Shown: piece after piece, positions 39,312 through 48,409 of the stretch
How the letters are laid out: each line of letters starts with the position of its first letter
How positions within the stretch are numbered: the stretch's first letter is position 1
Source of the DNA: Yersinia artesiana
Lineage (GTDB): Bacteria > Pseudomonadota > Gammaproteobacteria > Enterobacterales > Enterobacteriaceae
Reading direction: 5' to 3'
NCBI RefSeq assembly: GCF_902726545.1
Contig: NZ_CACVAD010000011.1
Span: 1-64,000 of the forward strand
Length of the DNA stretch: 64,000 nucleotides
Made by a program: the position numbers and the translations under genes
The notes under the pieces: generated by a model
The model's input: only the letters and a program-made list of their open reading frames with translations
What the model was told of the DNA's origin: nothing
The model's database searches: none

Positions 39312-39611
39312 TTAGCTATTCTTCAGGTCATCGGCGACATTTTTGAGCAAGGCATCGGCAATTTTACCGGTGTCCATGGTCAGTTGGCCTGAACGGATCG
39401 CCTGTTTTAATGTTTCGACACGTTCTACATTGATGTCCTGACTGCCCGGTTGCATCAGTTTTGCCTGCGCATCACTCAATTTAACCTCAGTACCGCTTAC
39501 CGGTGTTTTTGATTGAGCGGAAGGTTTACGCGTCTGTTGCGCAATATCACTGGTTTCCCGTGGCTGCACTTGTGTAACCGGTAATAGCGGCTGAGTGCGA
39601 TCAATACTCAT
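39312..39611 (-). CDS. flgM: Anti-sigma-28 factor FlgM
   Basis: FlgM binds FliA until the hook-basal body is finished and is then exported through it, which releases sigma-28. The 99-residue protein is mostly unstructured in its N-half and has the FliA-binding helices in its C-half ([31 protein letters not shown]). GGGAGC precedes the ATG at 39611. A consensus sigma-28 promoter lies 117 bases upstream, directly after flgA, so flgM is both class 2 (from flgA) and class 3, the feedback arrangement known in Salmonella. Confidence 0.96.
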   Translation of the reverse strand: MSIDRTQPLLPVTQVQPRETSDIAQQTRKPSAQSKTPVSGTEVKLSDAQAKLMQPGSQDINVERVETLKQAIRSGQLTMDTGKIADALLKNVADDLKNS

Positions 39612-39727
39612 GTTCTGTTGCTCCCTTTATAGCGGGATTGACGTTTATCGACCCGCGAGACTTTTATCTTTCAGTAAAAGAATGGCGGGATTGTCACTTT
39701 TTACCCGCAAATAACTGCATATAAGAG

Positions 39728-39754
39728 TTATCGGCACAGGTTAAAAAAACTTTA
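39728..39754 (-). promoter_or_regulatory. Sigma-28 promoter of flgMN (exact consensus)
   Basis: On the minus strand TAAAGTTT (39754-39747), an 11-base spacer and GCCGATAA (39735-39728) match the FliA consensus at every position. It begins four bases after the flgA stop codon. Confidence 0.95.
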
Positions 39755-39758
39755 ATAA

Positions 39759-40439
39759 CTATAACAGAATACGTACGGTGCCATCGTCGGCCACAGTGCC
39801 ACTGACGATTTGGCCTGATGCCATGCGCACACGTACATTATCTTGAATAGCCGCATTATTCATTGCTTTACCGTTACTATTAACATTAAACCCTTCACCT
39901 TGTGCCAAGACCTGCACATCTTGCCCAGCTTTGACTATCCACAGGCGGCGCAACATATTGCGTGTCAGCGGCTGGCCGGCATTGATTTGCCGTAAACTGA
40001 CTGCACCTTGAGCAAAATTGGGTTCCAATAACGCGCCGGGAGGCAGGGTATCGAGCCGACCTTTTTTCATGTCGATATCTTGTGGTGTGATTTTTGCACC
40101 TGCGGCCAGTTGACGGGCAGCCACGGCATAATGACCACTGACCTGTACTTGCGTCTGAATAAAACGCCGCACGCCATCACAACGTACTGACAGACTGATA
40201 TTGCCCCATGGGCGGGCATTAGCCGGTAGCGTGATTTCCGGCATATCACATTGTGGCCACTGGTTCTGCGGGGTTTTAATCACCACGTTAACCTGGCTCT
40301 CTTTATCCGGATAGTGCTGTTGGAAGAATTGATTCACCTGCGCTGATAAATCTGCCGCCATCGCCTGATGAGTGGCGGCTTGACTTAGCAACAGCACCCC
40401 CAATGCACATGTTATGACGCCATTTCTGTTCATTGCCAT
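39759..40439 (-). CDS. flgA: Flagellar P-ring assembly chaperone FlgA
   Basis: FlgA is a periplasmic chaperone that helps FlgI polymerise into the P ring. The 226-residue precursor has a signal peptide cleaved after HQAMA. The mature part contains the SAF-type domain (AAGAKITPQDIDMKKGRL, GQPLTRNMLRRLWIVKAGQDVQVLAQGEGF). I use the ATG at 40439, five bases after AGAGAGGA, rather than the TTG at 40442. It is divergent from flgB across 200 bases, where an FlhD4C2 site is expected. flgM and flgN follow on the same strand. Confidence 0.94.
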   Translation of the reverse strand: MAMNRNGVITCALGVLLLSQAATHQAMAADLSAQVNQFFQQHYPDKESQVNVVIKTPQNQWPQCDMPEITLPANARPWGNISLSVRCDGVRRFIQTQVQVSGHYAVAARQLAAGAKITPQDIDMKKGRLDTLPPGALLEPNFAQGAVSLRQINAGQPLTRNMLRRLWIVKAGQDVQVLAQGEGFNVNSNGKAMNNAAIQDNVRVRMASGQIVSGTVADDGTVRILL

Positions 40440-40547
40440 CAATCCTCTCTTCGTTTACACAACCCGGTAACGCCAGGGGCTGTCTTTTCACACACTGCTG
40501 CCCTCTTGCACACTAGTGTACCTGTACCTCGCTGAGGTTAAGGGAAC

Positions 40548-40573
40548 AAATAGCAACGCATTTTGCCCTTATT
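40548..40573. promoter_or_regulatory. Possible FlhD4C2 binding site between flgA and flgB
   Basis: AAATAGC (40548-40554) faces TTTTGCCCTTATT (40561-40573) as an imperfect inverted repeat of AATA(R)GGC-like half-sites, the general form of FlhD4C2 boxes. The location between the divergent class 2 genes is as expected. The match is loose. Confidence 0.35.
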
Positions 40574-40640
40574 CTGACGATAGGCTTCCCTGTACGGCGT
40601 TTATGCTGTCGACTCCAAATTCTAACCTTGCGGGGGGACT

Positions 40641-41054
40641 ATGCTCGACAAACTGGACGGTGCTCTGCGTTTTCAACAAGAGGCGCTTAATTTGCGTGCG
40701 CAACGACAGGAGATCCTGTCGTCCAATATTGCTAATGCGGATACACCCGGCTTTCAGGCGCGTGATATTGATTTCTCCAGCCAACTGAAAAAAGTGATGG
40801 AGCAAGGACGTGCCAGCGGTACCGGGGTGTCGCTCAGTTTGACGTCAGCCCGTCATATCCCGGCAAGTACAGTTCAGCCACCTGACCTGGACTTATTATT
40901 CCGTGTCCCGGATCAGCCATCAATGGATGGTAACACGGTGGATATGGACCGTGAACGTACCAATTTTGCCGATAATAGCCTGAAATATCAGACCGATTTG
41001 ACCGTTCTTGGCGGTCAGATTAAAGGGATGATGTCAGTGTTACAACAAGGATAA
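40641..41054 (+). CDS. flgB: Flagellar proximal rod protein FlgB
   Basis: FlgB (137 residues) builds the proximal rod with FlgC and FlgF. The N-terminal rod/hook signature is seen in [28 protein letters not shown] and the C-terminal helix in [28 protein letters not shown], both needed for coiled-coil packing and export. GGGGGAC precedes the ATG. First gene of the flgB-J operon; flgC follows after five bases. Confidence 0.96.
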   Translation: MLDKLDGALRFQQEALNLRAQRQEILSSNIANADTPGFQARDIDFSSQLKKVMEQGRASGTGVSLSLTSARHIPASTVQPPDLDLLFRVPDQPSMDGNTVDMDRERTNFADNSLKYQTDLTVLGGQIKGMMSVLQQG

Positions 41055-41059
41055 GACGG

Positions 41060-41464
41060 ATGTCTTTACTGAATATTTTTGATATTGCCGGTTCAGCATT
41101 ATCAGCCCAGTCGCAGCGACTGAACGTGAGCGCCAGTAACATGGCGAACGCCGACAGCGTAACCGGCCCGGATGGTCAACCTTACCGCGCCAAGCAAGTG
41201 GTATTTCAGGTAGCGGCTCAACCGGGGCAAGAAACGGGCGGCGTGCGTGTGGCTCAGATAATCGATGATCCGGCACCGGATCGTTTGGTTTTTCAACCCG
41301 GCAACCCGCTGGCTGATGCCAAGGGATATGTTCGTATGCCAAACGTTGATGTGACCGGCGAGATGGTGAACACCATTTCAGCTTCACGCAGCTATCAAGC
41401 CAACGTTGAAGTATTGAATACGACCAAATCCTTGATGCTCAAAACGCTGACACTGGGTCAATAA
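41060..41464 (+). CDS. flgC: Flagellar proximal rod protein FlgC
   Basis: FlgC (134 residues) is a rod subunit exported by the flagellar type III system. It has the family N-terminus ([43 protein letters not shown]) and the C-terminal motif [52 protein letters not shown] gives the Shine-Dalgarno. It sits between flgB and flgD, with short gaps on both sides. Confidence 0.96.
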   Translation: MSLLNIFDIAGSALSAQSQRLNVSASNMANADSVTGPDGQPYRAKQVVFQVAAQPGQETGGVRVAQIIDDPAPDRLVFQPGNPLADAKGYVRMPNVDVTGEMVNTISASRSYQANVEVLNTTKSLMLKTLTLGQ

Positions 41465-41479
41465 CAGGAGCCCGCATAA

Positions 41480-42166
41480 ATGGCCATTACCAATTCCCTG
41501 ACCGATAGCGATTACGGTATCACCAGCACCACCGGTACCAGTTCGACCACCGGCAGCACCAGTCAGGATCTGCAAAACAGCTTTCTGACCTTACTGGTGG
41601 CGCAGTTAAAAAATCAGGACCCGACCAACCCAATGCAAAACAACGAGTTGACTACGCAATTAGCGCAGATCAACACCGTGAGCGGCATTGAAAAGTTGAA
41701 TACCACGTTGGGTTCTATTTCCGGCCAAATTGATAGCAGCCAATCCCTGCAAGCCAGCAGCCTGATTGGTCGCGGTGTGATGGTGCCGGGAACCAATGTG
41801 TTGGCCGGCAGCAAAGATGGCGTTGTGACGACCACACCATTTGGTGTTGAGCTGGAGCGTGCCGCAGACAAAGTGACTGCCACTATCACCGATAGCAATG
41901 GTTTGGCGGTACGTACCATTGAGATTGGTGGCCTGACGGCGGGCGTACATGCCTTTACCTGGGATGGTTCGCTGGAAGCGGGCGGCAATGCACCGGATGG
42001 CGCTTATACCGTCACTATCAGTGCCACCAATGGGGGGGCACAAGTGGTTGCCACACCATTGAGCTATGCCATTGTCAACGGTGTCACCCGTGGTAGTGAT
42101 GGTTCTAAATTGGATCTCGGTCTGGCAGGCACTATCACCATGGATAAGGTTCGTCAGATTCTATAA
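41480..42166 (+). CDS. flgD: Hook capping protein FlgD
   Basis: FlgD (228 residues) forms the scaffold cap under which FlgE subunits polymerise into the hook; it leaves when the hook is complete. The N-terminal export/cap region (SQDLQNSFLTLLVAQLKNQDPTNPMQNNELTTQLAQI) is diagnostic. The middle has the FlgD Ig-like fold with TFTWDG-type repeats (GVHAFTWDGSLEAGGNAPDG). AGGAGC precedes the ATG. flgE follows after 145 bases, an unusually long internal gap for this operon with no gene in it. Confidence 0.96.
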   Translation: MAITNSLTDSDYGITSTTGTSSTTGSTSQDLQNSFLTLLVAQLKNQDPTNPMQNNELTTQLAQINTVSGIEKLNTTLGSISGQIDSSQSLQASSLIGRGVMVPGTNVLAGSKDGVVTTTPFGVELERAADKVTATITDSNGLAVRTIEIGGLTAGVHAFTWDGSLEAGGNAPDGAYTVTISATNGGAQVVATPLSYAIVNGVTRGSDGSKLDLGLAGTITMDKVRQIL

Positions 42167-42311
42167 CGCACTTATTTGACCGAAGCAGTAGCCAAAAACA
42201 TTACGGTGAACCAATGATTCGAACTGATTCACCATCATTTTTAAAAGTAGCGTTTGATATGTCATCAATGCTTAAGGTCTTTCACGGACCCCGAATCTAA
42301 CGGAGAAGAAA

Positions 42312-43571
42312 ATGGGCTTTTCTCAAGCAGTCAGCGGTTTGAACGCAGCGTCCAGTAACCTGGATGTGATCGGTAACAACATCGCCAACTCGGCGACGTC
42401 AGGTTTTAAAGCCGGCTCAGTTTCTTTTGCCGATATGTTTGCCGGCTCTCAGACCGGGATGGGCGTTAAAGTCGCAGGGATTACTCAGGACTTTAACGAC
42501 GGTACCACCACCACCACTAACCGCCGTCTGGATCTGGCTATCAGTCAAAGTGGTTTCTTCCGTATGCAAGACAGCAGCGGTGGTGTGTTATATGCCCGTA
42601 ACGGTCAGTTTAAACTGGATGAGAACCGCAATATCGTCAATATGCAGGGCCTGAGCCTGACCGGCTACCCGGCGACCGGTACCCCGCCGACTGTACAGCA
42701 AGGGGCGAACCCGGTAGCGCTGTCTGTTCCGCAGGATATGATCCCGGCCAAGGCAACAACCTCAGGCACCATGGTGGCTAACCTGACCTCAACCCATGAT
42801 GTTATTCCTGATACCACCAATTTTGATGCCACCAAACCTGACACCTACAGTTTCGTCAATAACATGACCACCTTCGATAGCTTGGGTAACCGCCATGAAA
42901 TCAATGTGTTCTATGTTAAACGTTCTGAAAGCACCACGGCGGGCAACTCCTGGGATGTGTACACCCTCGATAGCAGCGCTAACCCGGCACAAACTGCGGA
43001 GAAACGCGGTTCCATGACGTTTGATACCAACGGCGCACTGCAAAGTGTTACCAATGGTACGAACGCTGCCAGTACCACTGACTTCACCTTGACTATCCCA
43101 ATGGGTGTGGTTAACGGTGCACCAGAACAGACTTTCACGCTGAGTGTGGCGGGCAGCAAGCAGCAAAATACCGGTACAGATAGCATCGTGACCCAAAACC
43201 AGACTGGCTACGCTGCGGGTGAATTCACCGGCTTCCAGATTAATAACGACGGCTCGGTAGTTGGTACTTATTCCAACTCGCAGACTCAATTGCTCGGTCA
43301 AATCGTGATGGTCAACTTCGCTAACCCTGAAGGTTTGTCATCCGAAGGCGATAACGTATGGAAAGAAACGCTTTCATCCGGTAACCCAATCCTTGGGACA
43401 GCGGGCAGCGGCGGTTTCGGAACCTTGACCAGCGGCGCACTGGAATCCTCTAACGTGGATTTGAGTAAAGAGCTGGTGAACATGATTGTGGCGCAGCGTA
43501 ACTATCAGTCTAACGCGCAAACCATCAAAACCCAGGATCAGATCTTACAAACTCTGGTTAACCTGCGTTAA
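42312..43571 (+). CDS. flgE: Flagellar hook protein FlgE
   Basis: FlgE (419 residues) is the hook subunit, the universal joint between rod and filament. It has the rod/hook N-terminal signature (FSQAVSGLNAASSNLDVIGNNIANSATSGFKAG) and the C-terminal packing helix (SSNVDLSKELVNMIVAQRNYQSNAQTIKTQDQILQTLVNLR). The central surface domains D1-D2 vary among species. ACGGAGAAG lies before the ATG at 42312. flgF begins 22 bases after the stop. Confidence 0.97.
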   Translation: MGFSQAVSGLNAASSNLDVIGNNIANSATSGFKAGSVSFADMFAGSQTGMGVKVAGITQDFNDGTTTTTNRRLDLAISQSGFFRMQDSSGGVLYARNGQFKLDENRNIVNMQGLSLTGYPATGTPPTVQQGANPVALSVPQDMIPAKATTSGTMVANLTSTHDVIPDTTNFDATKPDTYSFVNNMTTFDSLGNRHEINVFYVKRSESTTAGNSWDVYTLDSSANPAQTAEKRGSMTFDTNGALQSVTNGTNAASTTDFTLTIPMGVVNGAPEQTFTLSVAGSKQQNTGTDSIVTQNQTGYAAGEFTGFQINNDGSVVGTYSNSQTQLLGQIVMVNFANPEGLSSEGDNVWKETLSSGNPILGTAGSGGFGTLTSGALESSNVDLSKELVNMIVAQRNYQSNAQTIKTQDQILQTLVNLR

Positions 43572-43592
43572 TCGAACTGACGGGACTCGCTC

Positions 43593-44348
43593 ATGGATCA
43601 CGCAATATATACCGCAATGGGGGCTGCCCGGCAGTCACTCGAACTGCAAGCGGTTACCGCTAATAACCTGGCGAATGCCTCAACGCCGGGTTTTCGTGCG
43701 CAGTTGGCGGCGATGCGGGCTGTGCCTATTGATGGGCCAAGTATGGCCACTCGCACCATGGTCACAGCATCGACCCCCGGCGTAGATATCAGTCAGGGGA
43801 CGATGAACTACAGCGGTCGTCCGTTGGATGTGGCCTTGCAGCAAGATGGTTATTTGGCGGTTCGACTGCCCGATGGCACCGAGGCTTATACCCGTAACGG
43901 GAATATTCAAGTTTCGGCTGATGGGCAAATGACGGTGCAGGGTTACCCGCTAATGGGTGACAACGGCCCGATCGAAGTGCCTCCTCAGGCGGCGGTCACT
44001 ATTGCGGCTGATGGCACTATCTCGGCACTGAATGCCGGTGATTCGCCGAATACCATTGCTCAGCTTGGTCAGATTAAACGGGTCAGAGCAACAGCAGGTG
44101 AAGTGATGCACGGTGATGACGGGTTATTTCATCTAACTCCTGCAACACAACAGGCGCGGGGTGCTCAGTTGGCGAATGACCCGCTTATCAAGATTATGCC
44201 GGGCGTGCTGGAGGGCAGTAACGTGAAAGCGGTTGAAGCCATGGCTGACATGATTGCCAATGCCCGTGGTTTTGAAATGCAGATGAAAGTCATCCACAGC
44301 GTGGATGAAAACGAACAGCGCGCTAATCAACTATTAGCCCTGAGCTAA
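43593..44348 (+). CDS. flgF: Flagellar proximal rod protein FlgF
   Basis: FlgF (251 residues) is a proximal rod subunit. The start MDHAIYTAMGAARQSLELQAVTANNLANASTPGFRAQLAAM and the end EGSNVKAVEAMADMIANARGFEMQMKVIHSVDENEQRANQLL are characteristic and separate it from the similar FlgG. The weak GGGAC precedes the ATG at 43593. It is co-transcribed, with flgG following after 26 bases. Confidence 0.96.
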   Translation: MDHAIYTAMGAARQSLELQAVTANNLANASTPGFRAQLAAMRAVPIDGPSMATRTMVTASTPGVDISQGTMNYSGRPLDVALQQDGYLAVRLPDGTEAYTRNGNIQVSADGQMTVQGYPLMGDNGPIEVPPQAAVTIAADGTISALNAGDSPNTIAQLGQIKRVRATAGEVMHGDDGLFHLTPATQQARGAQLANDPLIKIMPGVLEGSNVKAVEAMADMIANARGFEMQMKVIHSVDENEQRANQLLALS

Positions 44349-44374
44349 GCGCCTAGGCGCAGAGGAATAAACTG

Positions 44375-45157
44375 ATGATCCGATCACTCTGGATTGCCAA
44401 AACCGGCCTGGATGCACAGCAGACCAATATGGATGTTATCGCCAACAACCTGGCGAACGTCAGCACCAATGGTTTTAAACGCCAGCGGGCGGTGTTTGAA
44501 GATTTGTTGTACCAAACCATGCGTCAACCGGGAGCGCAATCTTCCGAGCAGACCACCTTGCCATCGGGTTTGCAGATTGGTACCGGTGTTCGTCCGGTAG
44601 CCACTGAGCGTTTACACAGTCAGGGTAACCTGTCTAAAACCGATAACAGCAAAGATATCGCTATTAAAGGTGAGGGGTTCTTTCAGGTGCAAATGCCTGA
44701 TGGCACCAATGCCTATACCCGCGATGGGTCTTTTCAGGTTGACCAAAATGGTCAGTTGGTGACATCGGGTGGTTTTCAGGTGCAACCGGCTATCACCATT
44801 CCGGCTAATGCGCTAAGCATGACGGTTGGGCGCGACGGTATCGTTAGCGTCACCTTGCCGGGGCAAACTGCTACTCAGCAAGTTGGGCAACTGACACTGA
44901 CGACCTTCATCAATAACAGTGGCCTGGAAAGTGTCGGCGAGAACCTGTATCAGGAAACCGCCAGTTCCGGTGCCCCGAATGAAACTACACCGGGTCTGAA
45001 CGGCGGCGGCTTGTTGTATCAGGGGTATGTTGAAACGTCTAACGTCAATGTGGCGGAAGAGTTGGTCAACATGATCCAGACGCAACGCGCCTATGAAATC
45101 AACAGTAAAGCGGTTTCAACGTCAGATCAGATGTTGCAAAAACTGACACAGCTGTAA
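44375..45157 (+). CDS. flgG: Flagellar distal rod protein FlgG
   Basis: FlgG (260 residues) makes the distal rod that spans the periplasm and carries the P and L rings. The FlgG-specific segment near residues 46-65 ([20 protein letters not shown]) that straightens the rod relative to the hook is present. Terminal signatures are [36 protein letters not shown] and [47 protein letters not shown] precedes the ATG. A GC-rich hairpin lies between it and flgH. Confidence 0.97.
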   Translation: MIRSLWIAKTGLDAQQTNMDVIANNLANVSTNGFKRQRAVFEDLLYQTMRQPGAQSSEQTTLPSGLQIGTGVRPVATERLHSQGNLSKTDNSKDIAIKGEGFFQVQMPDGTNAYTRDGSFQVDQNGQLVTSGGFQVQPAITIPANALSMTVGRDGIVSVTLPGQTATQQVGQLTLTTFINNSGLESVGENLYQETASSGAPNETTPGLNGGGLLYQGYVETSNVNVAEELVNMIQTQRAYEINSKAVSTSDQMLQKLTQL

Positions 45158-45168
45158 ATCCGCTCTCG

Positions 45169-45186
45169 GGGGGCAATGATGCCCCC
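45169..45186 (+). other. Intercistronic hairpin between flgG and flgH
   Basis: GGGGGCA-ATGA-TGCCCCC is a perfect seven-base-pair stem 11 bases after the flgG stop codon. No T-run follows. It could stabilise the upstream mRNA or reduce read-through into flgHI. Confidence 0.55.
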
Positions 45187-45248
45187 TGATTGCCGCAGAA
45201 TGGCTGATCTTGCCAGCCGCCAACAGGTTACAGGACAGATAATCAGAG

Positions 45249-45965
45249 ATGGATAGAAAGCCGCTGCGTAAACTCGCTGAGTTGAGATGGGTGGGTGCGC
45301 CGTTGATGGCGACGCTGCTACTCAATGGCTGCGCGTATATTCCGCACAAATCACTGGTAGATGGCTCGACGTCTGCCCAGCCAGCACCTGCCAGTGCGCC
45401 ACTGCCGAATGGCTCTATTTTTCAGGCTGCCCAGCCGATGAACTATGGCTATCAGCCACTGTTCGAAGACCGTCGCCCACGTAATGTCGGTGACACGCTG
45501 ACCATTACTTTGCAGGAAAATGTCAGTGCCAGCAAAAGCTCCTCAGCGAATGCGAGCCGTAATGGTTCCAGCAAATTTGGCGTCGCGACTGCTCCGCGTT
45601 ATCTCGACGGCTTACTGGGTAATGCGCGTGCGGATATGGATATTTCTGGTGATAGCACCTTTGGTGGCAAGGGTGGGGCCAATGCGAATAACACCTTCAG
45701 TGGCACCATCACGGTGACCGTTGATCAAGTTTTGGCTAACGGTAACTTGCATGTAGTGGGCGAGAAGCAGATAGCCATTAATCAGGGCACCGAATTCATT
45801 CGCTTCTCTGGGGTCGTCAACCCACGCACCATCAGTGGCAGCAATACCGTGACCTCAACTCAGGTCGCTGATGCGCGCATTGAGTATGTGGGCAATGGTT
45901 ATATCAATGAAGCGCAAACCATGGGCTGGTTGCAGCGGTTCTTCCTTAATGTTTCGCCATACTAA
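45249..45965 (+). CDS. flgH: Flagellar L-ring lipoprotein FlgH
   Basis: FlgH (238-residue precursor) forms the L ring in the outer membrane. The lipobox LLNGC places the lipidated Cys at residue 28. The mature protein has conserved segments [33 protein letters not shown] and [36 protein letters not shown]. The Shine-Dalgarno is weak (AGGACAG some distance upstream), but the start is fixed by the signal sequence. flgI begins 11 bases after its stop. Confidence 0.96.
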   Translation: MDRKPLRKLAELRWVGAPLMATLLLNGCAYIPHKSLVDGSTSAQPAPASAPLPNGSIFQAAQPMNYGYQPLFEDRRPRNVGDTLTITLQENVSASKSSSANASRNGSSKFGVATAPRYLDGLLGNARADMDISGDSTFGGKGGANANNTFSGTITVTVDQVLANGNLHVVGEKQIAINQGTEFIRFSGVVNPRTISGSNTVTSTQVADARIEYVGNGYINEAQTMGWLQRFFLNVSPY

Positions 45966-45976
45966 GAGGCCCATTG

Positions 45977-47098
45977 ATGCGTAAACAGTCACTTATCACT
46001 CAATTTATTATGCAGCTTGTTGTGCTGTTCACGCTGGTGTCATTACCGGCGTCAGCCGAGCGTATCCGCGATTTGGTGACCGTTCAGGGCGTACGCGATA
46101 ACGCATTAATTGGTTATGGTCTGGTGGTCGGTTTAGATGGTTCCGGTGACCAAACCATGCAAACACCGTTTACCACGCAAAGCCTGAGTAACATGTTGTC
46201 CCAATTGGGGATTACCGTGCCACCGGGCACCAATATGCAGCTCAAAAACGTGGCCGCAGTGATGGTTACCGCTAAGTTACCGGCGTTTTCCCGCGCCGGG
46301 CAAACCATTGATGTGGTGGTGTCATCAATGGGGAATGCCAAAAGTATTCGTGGCGGTACGCTGCTGATGACCCCACTAAAAGGGGTCGATAATCAGGTTT
46401 ATGCTCTGGCGCAAGGTAACGTATTAGTGGGCGGGGCGGGTGCTTCTTCTGGTGGTAGCAGTGTTCAGGTCAACCAATTGACGGGTGGGCGTATCAGCAA
46501 TGGTGCAACTATTGAACGCGAACTGCCGACCACCTTTGGCACCGATGGGGTGATTAATCTGCAATTGAATAATGAAGATTTCACCATGGCGCAACAGGTC
46601 AGTGATGCTATCAACCGCCAGCGTGGTTTCGGTTCTGCCTCCGCCATCGACGCCCGAACTATTCAGGTTTTAGTCCCGCGCGGTAACAGTTCGCAAGTGC
46701 GTTTCCTGGCCGATATCCAGAATATTCCGGTCAATGTTGATGCAGGCGACGCCAAGGTGATTATCAACTCACGTACTGGTTCGGTGGTGATGAACCGTAA
46801 TGTGGTGCTGGATTCCTGTGCTGTGGCCCAAGGGAACTTGTCGGTGGTGGTGGATAAACAAAACACTGTTAGTCAGCCTGATACACCTTTCGGTGGTGGT
46901 CAGACGGTCGTCACTCCGAATACTCAGATTTCCGTGCAGCAACAAGGCGGCGTATTGCAGCGCGTTAATGCCAGCCCGAATCTGAATAATGTGGTACGCG
47001 CCTTGAACTCACTGGGGGCCACACCGATTGATTTGATGTCTATCTTGCAGGCGATGCAAAGTGCTGGCTGCTTACGGGCTAAATTGGAAATTATCTAA
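45977..47098 (+). CDS. flgI: Flagellar P-ring protein FlgI
   Basis: FlgI (373-residue precursor) forms the periplasmic P ring around the rod. A signal peptide ends at SLPASA before [13 protein letters not shown]. The body is highly conserved ([37 protein letters not shown] end), with the two Cys residues for its disulfide near the C-terminus ([11 protein letters not shown] and SAGCLRA). I use the ATG at 45977 behind AAGAGG, rather than a TTG three bases earlier. It overlaps flgJ by one base (TAATG). Confidence 0.96.
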   Translation: MRKQSLITQFIMQLVVLFTLVSLPASAERIRDLVTVQGVRDNALIGYGLVVGLDGSGDQTMQTPFTTQSLSNMLSQLGITVPPGTNMQLKNVAAVMVTAKLPAFSRAGQTIDVVVSSMGNAKSIRGGTLLMTPLKGVDNQVYALAQGNVLVGGAGASSGGSSVQVNQLTGGRISNGATIERELPTTFGTDGVINLQLNNEDFTMAQQVSDAINRQRGFGSASAIDARTIQVLVPRGNSSQVRFLADIQNIPVNVDAGDAKVIINSRTGSVVMNRNVVLDSCAVAQGNLSVVVDKQNTVSQPDTPFGGGQTVVTPNTQISVQQQGGVLQRVNASPNLNNVVRALNSLGATPIDLMSILQAMQSAGCLRAKLEII

Positions 47099-48060
47099 TG
47101 AGCGATTTAATGGCAATGCCCGGCAGCGCCAATGAAATGTTCGGGGCGGCTTATGATACCCAATCACTGAACAGCTTAAAACGTGACGCGGCGAGAGATC
47201 CCGATGGCAACCTGAAGCAGGTTGCCCAGCAGGTGGAGGGGATGTTTGTGCAGATGATGCTGAAAAGCATGCGCTCCGCCTTGCCGCAAGATGGTGTGAT
47301 GAACAGTGATCAAACCCGGCTCTATACCTCAATGTATGACCAACAGATTGCCCAGCAAATGTCGGTCAAGGGGTTAGGGCTGGCGGATATGATGGTGGAG
47401 CAGCTTTCAGGGACAACATCACCGAGTGAAACTGCCGGTACAGTGCCAATGATGCTGGATAACGAAGTTCTGCAAACTCTGCCAGCGCAAGCATTGGAGC
47501 AAATGGTGCGTCGGGCAATGCCGACACCACCGGCCAACAATTCAGCGTCATTGCCACAAAGCACCGGTAATTTTGTCGCGCGCATGTCGATTCCGGCACA
47601 AATTGCCAGCCAACAGAGTGGTATTCCGCATCAGCTTATTATGGCGCAGGCCGCGTTGGAATCTGGTTGGGGGCAACGTGAGATCCCAACGGCTGATGGT
47701 AAGAGCAGCTACAACGTCTTTGGTATTAAAGCAGGCAGCAACTGGGATGGCCCGGTCAGTGAAATCACCACCACGGAATATGAGCAAGGTGTGGCGAAGA
47801 AAACCAAAGCTCGCTTCCGGGTTTATGGCTCCTACGTCGAGGCTGTCAGTGATTATGTCAAATTGCTGACTCAAAATCCGCGCTACGCCAATGTCGCTGC
47901 CGCCCAAAGCCCTGAACAAGGCGCGCATGCTCTGCAACGTGCCGGTTATGCGACTGACCCGCAATATGCCCAAAAATTAGTGAGTGTCATTCAGCAAATG
48001 AGGAATGCCGGTGAGCAGGCGGTAAAAGCCTACAGCAGCGATCTGAGCCAGTTGTTCTAA
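47098..48060 (+). CDS. flgJ: Rod-cap and peptidoglycan hydrolase FlgJ
   Basis: FlgJ (320 residues) caps the growing rod and cuts peptidoglycan for its passage. The N-terminal half is the rod-binding domain (LKQVAQQVEGMFVQMMLKSMRSALP). The C-terminal half is a glycosaminidase domain (IAQQ... type) with Glu188 in LESGWGQREI, then SSYNVFGIKAG and YGSYVEAVSDYVKLL. This dual form is typical of gamma-proteobacteria. It overlaps flgI by one base and is the last gene before a 350-base spacer containing a hairpin and the flgK promoter. Confidence 0.96.
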   Translation: MSDLMAMPGSANEMFGAAYDTQSLNSLKRDAARDPDGNLKQVAQQVEGMFVQMMLKSMRSALPQDGVMNSDQTRLYTSMYDQQIAQQMSVKGLGLADMMVEQLSGTTSPSETAGTVPMMLDNEVLQTLPAQALEQMVRRAMPTPPANNSASLPQSTGNFVARMSIPAQIASQQSGIPHQLIMAQAALESGWGQREIPTADGKSSYNVFGIKAGSNWDGPVSEITTTEYEQGVAKKTKARFRVYGSYVEAVSDYVKLLTQNPRYANVAAAQSPEQGAHALQRAGYATDPQYAQKLVSVIQQMRNAGEQAVKAYSSDLSQLF

Positions 48061-48150
48061 TAGGCAATTTTACTTGGCATTTTGGGGTTGAGCAGTGTTT
48101 GGACTCCAATATCTATTGGTGAGGGGAGGATAGGCAGAAGAGTAAAGCGT

Positions 48151-48170
48151 CCGCGCCAGGGAGGGCGCGG
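48151..48170 (+). terminator. GC-rich hairpin after flgJ
   Basis: CCGCGCC (48151-48157) pairs with GGCGCGG (48164-48170). It is 90 bases after flgJ, between the class 2 flgB-J operon and the class 3 flgKL promoter. No T-run follows at once, so it may be a partial terminator. Confidence 0.5.
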
Positions 48171-48280
48171 CTCGAGCCCCCAGGGAAGGGTTTACGGCGT
48201 CTTTATGATCTGCCTGTCCTCACTGTAACGTGCGCGACTTTATTCATTGGTTTTACTGGCAATAACACCCATATTTTCAC

Positions 48281-48307
48281 TCAAGTTTTCCAAACTCGGG
48301 CCGATAC
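48281..48307 (+). promoter_or_regulatory. Sigma-28 promoter of flgKL
   Basis: TCAAGTTT-N11-GCCGATAC differs from the FliA consensus by one base in each box. The start would be near 48315, about 95 bases before flgK. Confidence 0.88.
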
Positions 48308-48409
48308 TCTGAATAGGCTGTGCGGGGGCTTAGGTTTCCTCAGGCAGTATCCCCATATTAATAAATGCAGGTGTGCGATGTGAATCGCCTGCGGTAAAAG
48401 GATCTCTTC

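Noticed and set aside
39630-39665. Second sigma-28-like site upstream of flgM (GTCGATAA on the minus strand)
   Set aside because: No TAAA at the right distance; a perfect site exists at 39728-39754.
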